Positions 20,574 to 29,874 of a stretch of DNA of 64,000 nucleotides are shown one piece after another. Location of the stretch: assembly GCF_003353055.1 (NCBI RefSeq), contig NZ_QKWJ01000010.1:62001-126000 (forward strand), read 5' to 3'. Numbering within the stretch: position 1 is the first letter of the stretch; each line of letters begins with the position of its first letter. A program made the translations under genes and the position numbers. The notes below the pieces were generated by a model. That model was given only the letters and a program-made list of their open reading frames with translations. It searched no databases and was not told where the DNA came from. Source of the DNA: Cupriavidus lacunae (GTDB lineage Bacteria; Pseudomonadota; Gammaproteobacteria; Burkholderiales; Burkholderiaceae).

Positions 20574-20628
20574 AGAAACCTGGGAGCGCGCCGCCCGGAA
20601 CGATTGGCGGCGCCAGCGGATCAGGAGG

Positions 20629-21135
20629 TCAGCGTGCCACGCCGGCTCCCTGGGGCACCGTAGCCTGCAGGATGGTGGCGACCAGCGCCTCGGGGGACTG
20701 GCGGATATCAAGCACCAGCGCGTCGCTGGGTTCTTCCAGGGTATCGAACTGGCTTTGCAGCAGGTCGGCGTTGAAGAAGTGGTCGGTGCGCGCGGACAGG
20801 CGCTGGCCGATCAGCGACGCGTCGCCCTTCATGAAGACGAAGGTCACGCCGCCGTCAGGCGGGGTCAGCCGGTCGCGGTAGGCCTGGCGCAGCGCCGAGC
20901 AGGTGAACACATGGGTGCGGCCTTCGGCCCGGGCCGCGTCGATGGCGGCGCGCATGGCGGCCAGCCAGGGCCAGCGGTCGTCGTCGGTCAGCGGGGTGCC
21001 CGCGTGCATCTTGGCCTTGTTGGCCTCGCTGTGGAAGGCATCGGCATCATGGAAGCCGCAGCCCAGGCGCTGCGCCAGCAACTGGCCGACCGTGGTCTTG
21101 CCGCTGCCGGAAACGCCCATCAGGATATAGATCAT
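20629..21135 (-). CDS. gntK: gluconokinase
   Basis: 168 residues, the usual size of the GntK/IdnK family. The P-loop GVSGSGKTT is at residues 7-15. It phosphorylates gluconate to 6-phosphogluconate, the substrate of the dehydratase encoded just upstream. I chose the ATG at 21135 because GGAGC lies 5 bases before it; ATGs at 21174 and further upstream would add a low-quality N terminus. The gap after edd is about 165 bases on the same strand, so it may belong to the edd transcript. Confidence 0.9.
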   Translation of the reverse strand: MIYILMGVSGSGKTTVGQLLAQRLGCGFHDADAFHSEANKAKMHAGTPLTDDDRWPWLAAMRAAIDAARAEGRTHVFTCSALRQAYRDRLTPPDGGVTFVFMKGDASLIGQRLSARTDHFFNADLLQSQFDTLEEPSDALVLDIRQSPEALVATILQATVPQGAGVAR

Positions 21136-21300
21136 GTCTGCTCCGTCGGTCTTGGTATCGGATGGTGTCGCCATCCTTATCTGTCCTTGTCGGTCCAGCC
21201 GGACGTCCTTGCGGCGGCGCAAAGGCGTCCCGGGGCGCTGCCGCCCCGCAGGGAACTTCAGGGGAAAAATCGGCCTCTGGCCTGGCTATTGTGCGACGGA

Positions 21301-23181
21301 TTACGCCGCCGCGGTACGTTCGCGCCCGCCTGCGCCGGCTTCGGCATCCGCCTCGGACAGGTCGAGTGCGCTGCCGCCCTCTTCCGCGATGCGCGCATGG
21401 CGCCGGAACAGGCCGAACAGGCCGCGCCCGAGGCTGAATTGCGCGAAGTCGTCGGCCGGTGCCGGGGCCAGCTCGCGCGCGGCAAACCCGGCTTCGTCGC
21501 CCAGCCATTGCAGCGTGCCGGCGACGGCATCGACCCGGATGCGGTCGCCGTCGCGCACGCGCGCCAGCGCGCCGCCGGCCAGCGCCTCGGGGCCGACGTG
21601 GATCACCGCCGGCACCTTGCCCGACGCGCCCGACATGCGGCCGTCGGTCACCAGCGCGACCTTGTGGCCGGCGTCCTGCAGCGCGCCCAGCACCGGCGTC
21701 AGGCGGTGCAGTTCGGGCATGCCATTGGCGTTCGGCCCCTGGAAACGCACCACCGCGATCACGTCGCCGGTCAGTTCGCCCGCCTCGAAGGCCGCCTGCA
21801 GCGCCTCCTGCGAATCGAACACGCGCGCCGGCGCTTCCACCACGCGGTGCTCCGGCGCCACCGCCGAGACCTTGATCACGCCGCGGCCCAGGTTGCCCTG
21901 CATCAGCCGCAGCCCGCCTTCGGCGGAGAAAGGCGCCGCGGCCGTCGCCAGCACCTGCGCGTCGCCACTCTGCGCCGCGCCGTCGCGCCAGCGCAGCACG
22001 CCGTCGGTCATCACCGGCTCCTGCGCATAGCGGGCCAGCCCGGGGCCGGCCACGGTCTGCACGTCCTCGTGGAGCAGCCCGGCCTGCAGCAGCTCGCGGA
22101 TGACGAAACCGGCGCCGCCCGCGGCATGGAAATGGTTCACGTCGGCCGAGCCGTTCGGGTAGACACGCGCCAGCAGCGGTGTGACGCGCGACAGCAGGTC
22201 GAAATCGTTCCAGTCGATCACGATGCCCGCGGCGCGCGCCATCGCCACCAGATGGATGGTGTGGTTGGTGGAGCCGCCGGTGGCCAGCAGGCCGACCATG
22301 GCGTTGGCAATGGCGCGTTCGTCGACGATGCGCGCCAGCGGCAGGTATTCGTCGCCGCGCGCGCGCAGGGCGATCGCGCGCTGTGCCGCCGCGGCCGTAA
22401 GCGCGTCGCGCAGGCCGCTGTCCGGGTGCACGAAGGCCGCGCCCGGCAGGTGCAGGCCCATGATTTCCATCAGGAACTGGTTGCTGTTGGCTGTGCCGTA
22501 GAAGGTGCAGGTGCCGGCGCCGTGATAGGCCTGGCATTCGGCCTCGAGCAGCGCCTCGCGCCCGACCTGGCCGGTGGCGTAGAGCTGGCGCACGCGCGCC
22601 TTTTCCTTGTTGGGCAGGCCGCTGGCCATCGGGCCCGCCGGCACGAACACCATGGGCAGGTGACCGAACTGCAGCGCGCCCATCAGCAGCCCGGGCACGA
22701 TCTTGTCGCACACGCCCAGCATCAGTGCCGCATCGAAGGTGTTGTGCGACAGCGCCACCGCGGTGCCCATGGCAATCGCGTCGCGCGAGAACAGCGACAG
22801 CTCCATGCCAGGGTTGCCCTGCGTGATGCCGTCGCACATCGCCGGCACGCCGCCCGCCACCTGCGCCACCGCGCCCACCGCGCGCGCGGCCTCGCGGATC
22901 ACGGCGGGGTAGCGCTCGTACGGCTGGTGCGCCGACAGCATGTCGTTGTACGCGGTGACGATGCCGAGATTGGGGGCATGGTCGACGCGCAGCTTCAGCT
23001 TGTCGTTGGCCGGCAATGCGGCAAAGCCGTGCGCCAGGTTGGCGCAGGACATGCCGCGCAGCGGCCCCAGTTCGGCCTGCGCGCGCTCGCAGCGGGCAAG
23101 GTAGGCGGCACGGCTGGCGCGGCTGCGCGCAACGATGCGGTCGGTAACGGCAAGAAGCTCGGCATGGACAGCAGAAGGCAT
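21301..23181 (-). CDS. edd: phosphogluconate dehydratase
   Basis: 626 residues of the IlvD/Edd family. It dehydrates 6-phosphogluconate to KDPG in the Entner-Doudoroff pathway and carries a [4Fe-4S] cluster; cysteines in the family contexts [22 protein letters not shown] and CDKIVPG are present. The ATG at 23181 gives a normal start ([10 protein letters not shown]); the open frame extends upstream to 23436 but crosses the promoter and operator. The neighbours are gluconokinase downstream and a HexR-like repressor divergent. No KDPG aldolase gene (eda) is in this window. Confidence 0.94.
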   Translation of the reverse strand: MPSAVHAELLAVTDRIVARSRASRAAYLARCERAQAELGPLRGMSCANLAHGFAALPANDKLKLRVDHAPNLGIVTAYNDMLSAHQPYERYPAVIREAARAVGAVAQVAGGVPAMCDGITQGNPGMELSLFSRDAIAMGTAVALSHNTFDAALMLGVCDKIVPGLLMGALQFGHLPMVFVPAGPMASGLPNKEKARVRQLYATGQVGREALLEAECQAYHGAGTCTFYGTANSNQFLMEIMGLHLPGAAFVHPDSGLRDALTAAAAQRAIALRARGDEYLPLARIVDERAIANAMVGLLATGGSTNHTIHLVAMARAAGIVIDWNDFDLLSRVTPLLARVYPNGSADVNHFHAAGGAGFVIRELLQAGLLHEDVQTVAGPGLARYAQEPVMTDGVLRWRDGAAQSGDAQVLATAAAPFSAEGGLRLMQGNLGRGVIKVSAVAPEHRVVEAPARVFDSQEALQAAFEAGELTGDVIAVVRFQGPNANGMPELHRLTPVLGALQDAGHKVALVTDGRMSGASGKVPAVIHVGPEALAGGALARVRDGDRIRVDAVAGTLQWLGDEAGFAARELAPAPADDFAQFSLGRGLFGLFRRHARIAEEGGSALDLSEADAEAGAGGRERTAAA

Positions 23182-23235
23182 GGCGGAGACGTTCCTTGTG
23201 GGCTGGGTGGCGGCGCGATAATCCGCGCCATCGCA

Positions 23236-23250
23236 TGTAGATTTTCTACA
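23236..23250. promoter_or_regulatory. HexR-type operator upstream of edd
   Basis: TGTAGATTTTCTACA, a perfect inverted repeat of TGTAGA around TTT. It lies 54 bases before the edd start and just downstream of TATAAT (minus strand, 23261-23266), where a bound protein would block initiation or elongation. It shares TGTAGA-N3-TCTACA with the site at 23387. Confidence 0.8.
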
Positions 23251-23260
23251 TATCGACGCC

Positions 23261-23266
23261 ATTATA
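23261..23266 (-). promoter_or_regulatory. TATAAT -10 element of edd
   Basis: A perfect -10 hexamer on the minus strand. The expected start near 23254 places the HexR-type operator at about +4 to +18. The -35 region is poor. Confidence 0.55.
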
Positions 23267-23386
23267 CCGAGCACAAACGCGCCGTCGACCCGCTCATGCA
23301 TCACAATCGCGCAGAAATTCCCGAAATCAGGGCAAACCCCGAGGGCGGGCCATGCACCATTTCGGGCAAGATGCGACGCCATCAGA

Positions 23387-23401
23387 TGTAGAATCTCTAC
23401 A
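23387..23401. promoter_or_regulatory. HexR-type operator upstream of hexR
   Basis: TGTAGAATCTCTACA, a 6+6 inverted repeat with a 3-nt centre, ending 33 bases before the hexR start. It contains a plus-strand TAGAAT that could be the -10 element, so autorepression is likely. Confidence 0.78.
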
Positions 23402-23434
23402 TACCCGCAACCCCGACTCCCCAGCCCTGCCGCC

Positions 23435-24373
23435 ATGCGCGACCGAATCCTAGCCGTCTACGACACGCTCCGCCCTTCTGAACGCCGCCTGGCCGACTAC
23501 GTCGCCCGGCATGGCGCCGCCGTGATCCGGCTGTCCATGCCCGAGCTGGCCGAGCGTGCCGGCGTGTCGCAGCCCACCATCGCACGCTTCTGCGCGGCGC
23601 TGGGCTACGACGGCTTCCGCGAATTCAAGCTGCAATTCGCGCAGAACGTCGGCGGCGGCACGCCCTTCGTGCACCAGGACGTCGCGGCCGACGACCGACC
23701 CGCGGACATCGCCGGCAAGGTTTTCGACCGCACCATCGCCACGCTGATGAGCGTGCGCAATGCCCTGTCGGCCGACCAGATCGAGCATGGCATCCAGCTG
23801 CTCGCCGGCGCGCGGCGCATCGAGTTCTACGGCTGCGGCAACTCGGGCATCGTCGCGCTGGATATCCAGCACAAGTTCTTCCGCCTGGGCATGCCGACGG
23901 TCGCGTATTCCGACCCCCATGTGTTCAGCATGTCCGCCGCGCTGCTGGCCCGTGGCGACGTGGCCGTGCTGGTCTCCAACAGCGGCCGCACCTGGGACAT
24001 GCTGACCGCCGCCACGCTGGCGCGCAGCAGCGGCGCCAGCGTGCTGGCGATCACCCACAGCGGCTCGCCGCTGGCGCGGCTGGCCGATGTCTGCGTGTTC
24101 TCCGACGTCGAGGAAGACAGCGAGGTCTACACGCCGATGACCTCGCGCATCAGCCACCTGGTGCTGGGCGACGTGCTGGCTGCCGGCGTGGCGCTGGCGC
24201 GCGCGGACACCGTCGCCCCCCGCCTGCAGCGCGCCAAGGCGCATCTGCGCGAACGGCGCATCGCCGGTGCGGAACCGGCGCCGGCAAGAAGCCGCGCCAC
24301 GACGGCGGCAGCGCCGGAGCCGGCCACCCCCGCGCCGGCAGCCACGCGCACGCGCCGCCGCAAGGGCAGCTAA
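23435..24373 (+). CDS. hexR: MurR/RpiR-family regulator, HexR-like
   Basis: 312 residues. An N-terminal helix-turn-helix ([31 protein letters not shown], given here only as residues about 28-58) is followed by a SIS sugar-phosphate-binding domain with [13 protein letters not shown] and [12 protein letters not shown]. HexR senses KDPG and represses glucose and Entner-Doudoroff genes. The divergent edd gene and the two matching palindromes between them support this. The last 45 residues are Ala/Pro/Arg-rich and probably disordered. The ATG at 23435 gives the usual MRDRIL-type N terminus. Confidence 0.88.
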   Translation: MRDRILAVYDTLRPSERRLADYVARHGAAVIRLSMPELAERAGVSQPTIARFCAALGYDGFREFKLQFAQNVGGGTPFVHQDVAADDRPADIAGKVFDRTIATLMSVRNALSADQIEHGIQLLAGARRIEFYGCGNSGIVALDIQHKFFRLGMPTVAYSDPHVFSMSAALLARGDVAVLVSNSGRTWDMLTAATLARSSGASVLAITHSGSPLARLADVCVFSDVEEDSEVYTPMTSRISHLVLGDVLAAGVALARADTVAPRLQRAKAHLRERRIAGAEPAPARSRATTAAAPEPATPAPAATRTRRRKGS

Positions 24374-24413
24374 TCTTGGCAGCCTAGCGTGGCGCCGGCG
24401 GCCGCGCCCGCCA

Positions 24414-26798
24414 TTAGCGCGGCTGCGCCTGCCGGAACATCGACAGCGCGTACCCCGATGGCGCAGTGGCCATGGTCACCGCGCCGGTTTCATCGGTCCG
24501 GTAGCGCAGGACGCCGGCGCGGCCGTACCTCTCCCACACCTCGGCACCCGGATGCCGATAGCGGTTGGCATGGCCCAGCTGGAACACCGCCGCCGACGGA
24601 CCCACCGCTTCCACCCAGGCCGCGCCCGACGAGGTGCCGCTGCCATGGTGGGCCACCACCAGCACGTCGGCACGCAACGCCCCGGCTGGCAGCCGGTCGA
24701 TCAACGCGCGCTCCTGTGCCACGCCGATATCGCCGGTCAGCAGCAGGCTGTGCGCCGCCGTGTCCACGCGCAGCACGCAACTGCGCGCATTGCTGGCCAC
24801 GGCGGACTGCTGCGCGTCCCCGGCCAGCGGATGCAGCACGCTAAAGCGCACGCCTTCCCACTCCCATTGCTGCCCCGTCGCGCACGGCGACCAGTTGTCT
24901 GCCGCCGGCCCAAGCAAGGTGTGGCCGACGGGCGCACCGGTGCTGCGCGCGGCCACGGCCAGCGCCGCCTCGACGTCTGCCACGCCGCCGGCATGGTCGG
25001 TGTCTTCATGGCTGACCATCAGGTGGTCGAGCCGGCCGATCCCCTCGCCACGCAGCCACGGCACCACCACCTGCGCACCGGCGCTGGACCCCGACCCATA
25101 GGCTGGCCCGGCGTCATACAGCAACGCATGCGAACGCGTGCGCACCAGCACCGCCGTGCCCTGCCCCACGTCGAACATCACCGCGCGGAACTGGCCATGC
25201 GCTACCGGCGGCCCGCGCGCCAGCAGCATCGGCAGCATCAGCAGCCCGCCGCGCAGCCGCACGCGCGCCGTGGCCACAGGCGCGACCAGCAGCCCGACCC
25301 CGAGCGCAGCCAGCACTAGCGCCAACGGCCCCGCACCGGCCGCTTCCCACATCGCCCACGGCAGCACCGCAAGCCAGTCCAGCACCGCAGCCAGCGCCGC
25401 CATCGCCAGGTGCGCCATGGCCAGTACCGACACGGCAAGCGTCGCCGGCAAGGCAGCGCCGAGCAGCGCCAGCGGCGTCACCAGCAGGCTGACCACTGGA
25501 ATCGCCACTGCATTGGCCAACGGCGACACCACCGATACCTGCCCGAACAGCAGCAACGTCAGCGGCACCAGCCCGATGGTCACGGCCCACTGCGTGCGCG
25601 CCCCGGTGGCGAGCGTGGCGCGCAGGCGTTGCCAGCGCCCTGCCTTCGCTGCATCCCGACCCGGCCGGGCGGCGAAGAAGATCACCGCCACCGCGCCGAA
25701 CGACAGCCAGAAGCCAGGCAGCATCACCGCCCACGGATCCAGCAGCAATGCCACCAGCGCCGCCCACGCCAGCACCACCGAGAGGGGCGGCGCGCGCGCT
25801 CCCCACACCGCAACGGCCGCCACGCAGAGCATGGCCACGGTGCGCAGCGCCGGGATCTGCATGCCAGCCAGCAGGCCGTACGCCAGCGCACTGGCCACCG
25901 CCACCACCAGCGCAGCCTGCCGGGCCGGCAGCCACAGCGGCAAGGGCCGGCGCAGCCAGCGGCCGAGCCCGAGCGAATGCCGCCACAGCAGCCCGGCAAG
26001 CGACCCCGCCATGCCGGCGATCATGGTGATATGCAGCCCGGAAATGGCGACCAGATGGCTCACGCCGGTGCGCCGGAACAGCTTCCAGTCGTCCGCCTCG
26101 ATGCCGCGCTGGTCGCCAATCACCAGCGCGATCAGCACCGCGCCAAAGCGCGCATCCTTCGGCAGGGCCGCGCGCAGATGCTCGCGCACGGCGGCCCGTC
26201 GGGCCTCGATACGCCACGCCAGCCGCTCCCCCGACGCATCCTGCGGCGAACCCTGTGCGCTGCGCACATAGCCGGTGGCGCCATAGCCTTGCGCCAGCAG
26301 CCAGTAGGCGTAATCGAAACCGAATGGATTGGCGAGCCCGCGCGGACGCCGCAGGCGAACTGTCAGCGCGAGGCGCTGCCCCGGACGCAGGTCGGGGGGC
26401 GCACCACGCCAGTTGAGGATCACGCGGCGAGGCAGAGGCTGGCCCGCTTCGCCCTGCTCCACGGTAAAGGCAAAACGCGTCCCGGCGGCAGCATCGGCCG
26501 GCAGCCCTGATACCACGCCACGAACGTCAAGGTCGCGTGCCTCCAGCGTCGTTGGCAGCCAGTCGCGCATGCGCAGATCGGCCCGCCAGGCAGCCCAGCA
26601 GAAGGCAGCGCCGAATGCCACCCCGGCAAGCAAAAGGCCATGCAGCACGACATGCAGGCGTCTGCCCCACAAGGCCATGCCGAGCACGACCAACGCCAGT
26701 ACGACTACGCCCAGGCGCACGTCATCCTGCGGCGGCAGCGTTGACTGCTGCTGCAGCATCCAGCTCCCCGCCACGAATGTCAACACGAACCGACGCAC
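24414..26798 (-). CDS. comEC: DNA internalization competence protein ComEC/Rec2
   Basis: 794 residues. An N-terminal soluble/membrane section (DUF4131) precedes the multi-span competence channel domain, which contains the signature SHLVAISGLHITMIAG near residue 250. The C-terminal metallo-beta-lactamase domain has SHEDTDHAGG near 600. ComEC moves single-stranded DNA across the inner membrane in natural transformation. The start is GTG, preceded by GGGGGAGGT. It is downstream of tatD on the same strand with a gap of 72 bases, a neighbour pattern seen in other betaproteobacteria. Confidence 0.93.
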   Translation of the reverse strand: MRRFVLTFVAGSWMLQQQSTLPPQDDVRLGVVVLALVVLGMALWGRRLHVVLHGLLLAGVAFGAAFCWAAWRADLRMRDWLPTTLEARDLDVRGVVSGLPADAAAGTRFAFTVEQGEAGQPLPRRVILNWRGAPPDLRPGQRLALTVRLRRPRGLANPFGFDYAYWLLAQGYGATGYVRSAQGSPQDASGERLAWRIEARRAAVREHLRAALPKDARFGAVLIALVIGDQRGIEADDWKLFRRTGVSHLVAISGLHITMIAGMAGSLAGLLWRHSLGLGRWLRRPLPLWLPARQAALVVAVASALAYGLLAGMQIPALRTVAMLCVAAVAVWGARAPPLSVVLAWAALVALLLDPWAVMLPGFWLSFGAVAVIFFAARPGRDAAKAGRWQRLRATLATGARTQWAVTIGLVPLTLLLFGQVSVVSPLANAVAIPVVSLLVTPLALLGAALPATLAVSVLAMAHLAMAALAAVLDWLAVLPWAMWEAAGAGPLALVLAALGVGLLVAPVATARVRLRGGLLMLPMLLARGPPVAHGQFRAVMFDVGQGTAVLVRTRSHALLYDAGPAYGSGSSAGAQVVVPWLRGEGIGRLDHLMVSHEDTDHAGGVADVEAALAVAARSTGAPVGHTLLGPAADNWSPCATGQQWEWEGVRFSVLHPLAGDAQQSAVASNARSCVLRVDTAAHSLLLTGDIGVAQERALIDRLPAGALRADVLVVAHHGSGTSSGAAWVEAVGPSAAVFQLGHANRYRHPGAEVWERYGRAGVLRYRTDETGAVTMATAPSGYALSMFRQAQPR

Positions 26799-26870
26799 GG
26801 CACCTCCCCCGACTGATCTTGCATAGCCGGAGTTGTACCCGCGCCAACGCGCGGCAAGCTTGTCAGCCTG

Positions 26871-27731
26871 TCAAGAAGGATTGGAAGTTGTGTGTCCGGT
26901 GGGAACCCGGGGCGCCATGGTGTCTGCAAACGCAGCCAGGCGCGGCATCGCCTCCACGGCGTTGCGCCATGTCGCCTGCGCGAGCGTCATCGCGTCGATG
27001 CCGCGCAATTCGCCCATCACACGCGCCACGCCCGCCACCTCCGCCGGCGTGTTGCGCGCCTTGTGCTGTTCCCCGAACTGGTCGTCCGACAGCCACGCCG
27101 GCGCAATATCTGGCGCGTCGGTTTCCAGCACCAGCGCTTCCAGTGGCAGTTCCGTCGCCAGCCGGCGGATCTGCCGCGCACGGCTGAAGGTGACGTTGCC
27201 GCCGAAGCCGAGCTTCAGGCCCTGCTCGACAAAGCGCCGCGCCTGCTCGTTGCTGCCATTGAAGGCGTGGGCAATGCCGCGCTTCACGCCCAGCTTGCGC
27301 AGTTGCGCGCCGACCTGGTCCTGCGACTTGCGCACATGCAGCAGCACCGGCAGGTCGAATTCGCGCGCGATCTTCAGTTGCTCGGCGTAGAGCCAGGTCT
27401 GGTGATCCGCATCCAGCCCCGCGACGAAAAAGTCCAGCCCGATCTCGCCGATGCCGACAAAGCGCGGATCGCCCATGCTGGCCGCCACCTCGCGCCGCAG
27501 CGTGTCGAGGTCGGGCTGGCCGGCGCCCGGCGAGCACAGCGGATGGATGCCCAGCGCGTAGACGCAGCGCGCGTTCTGCCGCGCCAGCGCGCGCACGGCC
27601 TCGAAGTTCCACACTGCCACCGCCGGCACCACGATGCCGCGCACGCCGGCGGCCTCGGCCGCGTCGGCGACCTGCTCGCGGTCAGCGTCGAACTCGCTGG
27701 CGTCGAGGTGGCAATGGGTGTCGATCCACAT
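26871..27731 (-). CDS. TatD-family metal-dependent DNase/hydrolase
   Basis: 286 residues. The metal motif DTHCHLD is at residues 3-9, GEIGLDFF near 95, HVRKSQDQV near 130 and ETDAPDI near 205, all TatD-type. TatD proteins are 3'-5' exonucleases or deoxyribonucleases. The start MWIDTHCH at 27731 is family-typical; the frame upstream overlaps lolD. It begins 13 bases after the lolD stop. The neighbour ComEC also handles DNA, but co-function is only inference. Confidence 0.9.
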   Translation of the reverse strand: MWIDTHCHLDASEFDADREQVADAAEAAGVRGIVVPAVAVWNFEAVRALARQNARCVYALGIHPLCSPGAGQPDLDTLRREVAASMGDPRFVGIGEIGLDFFVAGLDADHQTWLYAEQLKIAREFDLPVLLHVRKSQDQVGAQLRKLGVKRGIAHAFNGSNEQARRFVEQGLKLGFGGNVTFSRARQIRRLATELPLEALVLETDAPDIAPAWLSDDQFGEQHKARNTPAEVAGVARVMGELRGIDAMTLAQATWRNAVEAMPRLAAFADTMAPRVPTGHTTSNPS

Positions 27732-27744
27732 GGGCGCAGCCGGC

Positions 27745-28485
27745 TCAGCGTTCCTGGTGCAGGTGCCCGTCGCGCAGCCGCAGCACGCGGTCGCAGCGGC
27801 CGGCGAGGTCCAGGTCGTGCGTGACGATGACAAAGCTGGTGCCGAGCGTGCGCGACAGTTCCAGCATCAGGTCGTAGACGCCGCCGGCGGTGTGGTCGTC
27901 GAGGTTGCCGGTGGGCTCGTCGGCCAGCACGCAGGCGGGCTGCCCCACCAGTGCGCGGGCGACGGCCACGCGCTGGCGCTCGCCGCCGGACAGTTCGCCC
28001 GGCCGGTGCCTGGCGCGCCCGCCCAGCCCCACCCGATCCAGCATGGCCTGGGCGACGCCGCGCGCGTCATGCTGGATCAGGCCGCGGATGCGCATCGGCA
28101 TCGCCACGTTGTCCAGCGCGGTGAATTCCGGCAGCAGGTGGTGGAACTGGTAGACAAAGCCCAGCGAGCGGTTGCGCACCACGTTGCGCTCGCGCTCGCG
28201 CAGCGCCGTGAAGGGCTTGCCGAGCAGCGCGACGCGGCCGGAGTCGGGCTCGTCGAGCCCGCCCAGCACATGCAGCAGCGTGCTCTTGCCCGAGCCCGAG
28301 GCGCCGACGATGGCAACCTTCTCGCCCGCATTGACGCGCACGTCGACGCCGCGCAGCACCTCCACGTCGAGTTCGCCCTGGCGGAAACGCTTGGTGAGTC
28401 CTTCGGCCACCAGCACCGGCGAGCCGATGCTGGGGTGCCCTGCGGCGGGCGTGGAAGTATCGGCTTGCAGCACGGCTTCACTCAT
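27745..28485 (-). CDS. lolD: lipoprotein-releasing ABC transporter ATP-binding subunit LolD
   Basis: 246 residues. Walker [10 protein letters not shown], signature LSGGERQR and Walker [12 protein letters not shown] are intact. It powers LolCE, which releases outer-membrane lipoproteins to LolA. It overlaps the end of lolC by 8 bases, a sign of translational coupling. The ATG at 28485 yields an N-terminal extension of about 30 residues over Escherichia coli LolD. Confidence 0.94.
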   Translation of the reverse strand: MSEAVLQADTSTPAAGHPSIGSPVLVAEGLTKRFRQGELDVEVLRGVDVRVNAGEKVAIVGASGSGKSTLLHVLGGLDEPDSGRVALLGKPFTALRERERNVVRNRSLGFVYQFHHLLPEFTALDNVAMPMRIRGLIQHDARGVAQAMLDRVGLGGRARHRPGELSGGERQRVAVARALVGQPACVLADEPTGNLDDHTAGGVYDLMLELSRTLGTSFVIVTHDLDLAGRCDRVLRLRDGHLHQER

Positions 28486-29728
28486 AGCGCAGCGCCTCCG
28501 CCGGGTTGACGCGGGCGGCACGCCAGCTGGGATAGAGCGTGGCCAGCGTGGCCAGCACGAAAGAGATGATGCCGATGGTGGCGATGTCGTTCACGCGGGG
28601 ATCCGAAGGCAGTTCGCTGATGAAATAGATGTCGCGCGGCAGGAACTGCACGTGCAGCAGCCGCTCGATGAAGGGCACGATCACGTCGATATTGGTGGCG
28701 ATCAGCGTGCCGCCGACCACGCCCAGCAACGTGCCGATAAAGCCGATGGCCACGCCCTGCACGATGAAGATCTTCATGATCGAGCCCGGCTGCGCGCCCA
28801 TGGTGCGCAGGATGGCGATATCGGCCTGCTTGTCGGTGACGGTCATCACCAGGGTGGAGACGAGGTTGAACGCGGCAACCGCGATGATCAGCGTCAGGAT
28901 GATGAACATCATGCGCTTCTCGGTCTGCACCGCGGCAAACCAGTTGCGGTTCTGCTTGGACCAGTCGCGCAGGTAGAGCTCGCCCGACATGGTGCCAGCC
29001 AGCTCCTGCGCCACCTGCGGCGCGCGTTGCATATCCTGCAGCTTCAGGCGCACGCCGGTGGGTCCGCTCAGGCGGAACAGGGTCTCGGCGTCATGCATGT
29101 TGATCAGCGCGAGCGCGCTGTCGAACTCGAAGTGCCCCGACGAGAACACGCCCACCACGGTGAACTGCTTGAGCCGCGGCAGCACGCCCGCCGGCGTGAT
29201 GGTGCCCTGCGGCGCCACCAGCGTGACCTTGTCGCCGACCTGCACGCCCATGGCGTTGGCCAGCTCGTTGCCCAGGGCGATGCCGAAGCCGCCCGGCTCC
29301 AGCGCGGTCATGCTGCCGGACCGGAACTGGCTGCCGATGTCGGAGACCTTGGGCTCCTGCGACGGCTCCACGCCGCGCAGCAGCACGCCGCGCACGGCGT
29401 CCTCGCGGGTCAGCATGGCCTGGGCCGCCACGTAGGGCGCGGCACCGACCACTTCCTTGTTCTGCAAGGCCTCTGCCGCGGTCTTCTGCCAGTCCGGCAG
29501 CGCCGACGGCCCGATCACCTCGATATGCGACAGCACCGACAGCATGCGGTCGCGCACTTCCTTCTGGAACCCGTTCATCACTGACAGCACCACGATCAGT
29601 GCAGCCACGCCAAGGGCGATCCCCAGCATCGAGATCATCGAGATGAAGGAAATGAAGGTGTTGCGGCTGGCGTGCTTGCTTGCGCGGGTATATCGCCAGC
29701 CGATCTGCCATTCGTAGGGAAAGTTCAA
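28478..29728 (-). CDS. lolC: lipoprotein-releasing ABC transporter permease LolC/LolE
   Basis: 416 residues of a FtsX/LolC-type permease: one N-terminal membrane segment (about 25-50, in [21 protein letters not shown]), a large periplasmic domain and three C-terminal segments. Only one permease gene accompanies lolD here, so it may act as a homodimer (LolF-like), unlike the LolC/LolE pair of Escherichia coli. The start codon is TTG at 29726-29728, preceded by CAGGAATCC; the N terminus [12 protein letters not shown] is typical of LolC. The region to the right is shared with the divergent RpfE-like gene. Confidence 0.9.
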   Translation of the reverse strand: MNFPYEWQIGWRYTRASKHASRNTFISFISMISMLGIALGVAALIVVLSVMNGFQKEVRDRMLSVLSHIEVIGPSALPDWQKTAAEALQNKEVVGAAPYVAAQAMLTREDAVRGVLLRGVEPSQEPKVSDIGSQFRSGSMTALEPGGFGIALGNELANAMGVQVGDKVTLVAPQGTITPAGVLPRLKQFTVVGVFSSGHFEFDSALALINMHDAETLFRLSGPTGVRLKLQDMQRAPQVAQELAGTMSGELYLRDWSKQNRNWFAAVQTEKRMMFIILTLIIAVAAFNLVSTLVMTVTDKQADIAILRTMGAQPGSIMKIFIVQGVAIGFIGTLLGVVGGTLIATNIDVIVPFIERLLHVQFLPRDIYFISELPSDPRVNDIATIGIISFVLATLATLYPSWRAARVNPAEALRYE

Positions 29729-29859
29729 GAGGATTCCTGTTGTTTCGGGAAAGCGCCGGTGCCCGGTGGAGGGGCGCCGGCGGCACGCATGCGGGCCGTC
29801 TGGTGCGCCGCCTGCCTGTCGCCGGACGGGACAACACTGGCGCCGGCCAGCCGGGAGTT

Positions 29860-29865
29860 TACAAT
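29860..29865 (+). promoter_or_regulatory. -10 TACAAT 9 nt from the RpfE-like gene start
   Basis: TTTACAAT followed by TCGCCACC directly before the ATG at 29875; the same 20-base arrangement, with one mismatch, precedes the DUF1841 gene at 62240. It predicts a leaderless or near-leaderless mRNA. Confidence 0.45.
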
Positions 29866-29874
29866 CTCGCCACC

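Larger units (their letters stand above)
20288..20628. other. intergenic region upstream of the Anbu operon
   Basis: No gene is seen. It holds, from left to right, the 16-bp inverted repeat ACCGCGACTTCGCGGT at 20332-20347, a possible minus-strand promoter (-35 TTGCGG at 20474-20479, 16-nt spacer, -10 TATGCT at 20452-20457) giving a leader of about 160 nt, and the gluconokinase terminator at 20536-20573. Confidence 0.6.

Noticed and set aside
20569..23391. Plus-strand open frame of 940 codons opposite gntK and edd
   Set aside because: It is the antisense of two clear enzymes; the His/Arg/Gln/Ala-rich composition is a GC-rich third-position artefact.
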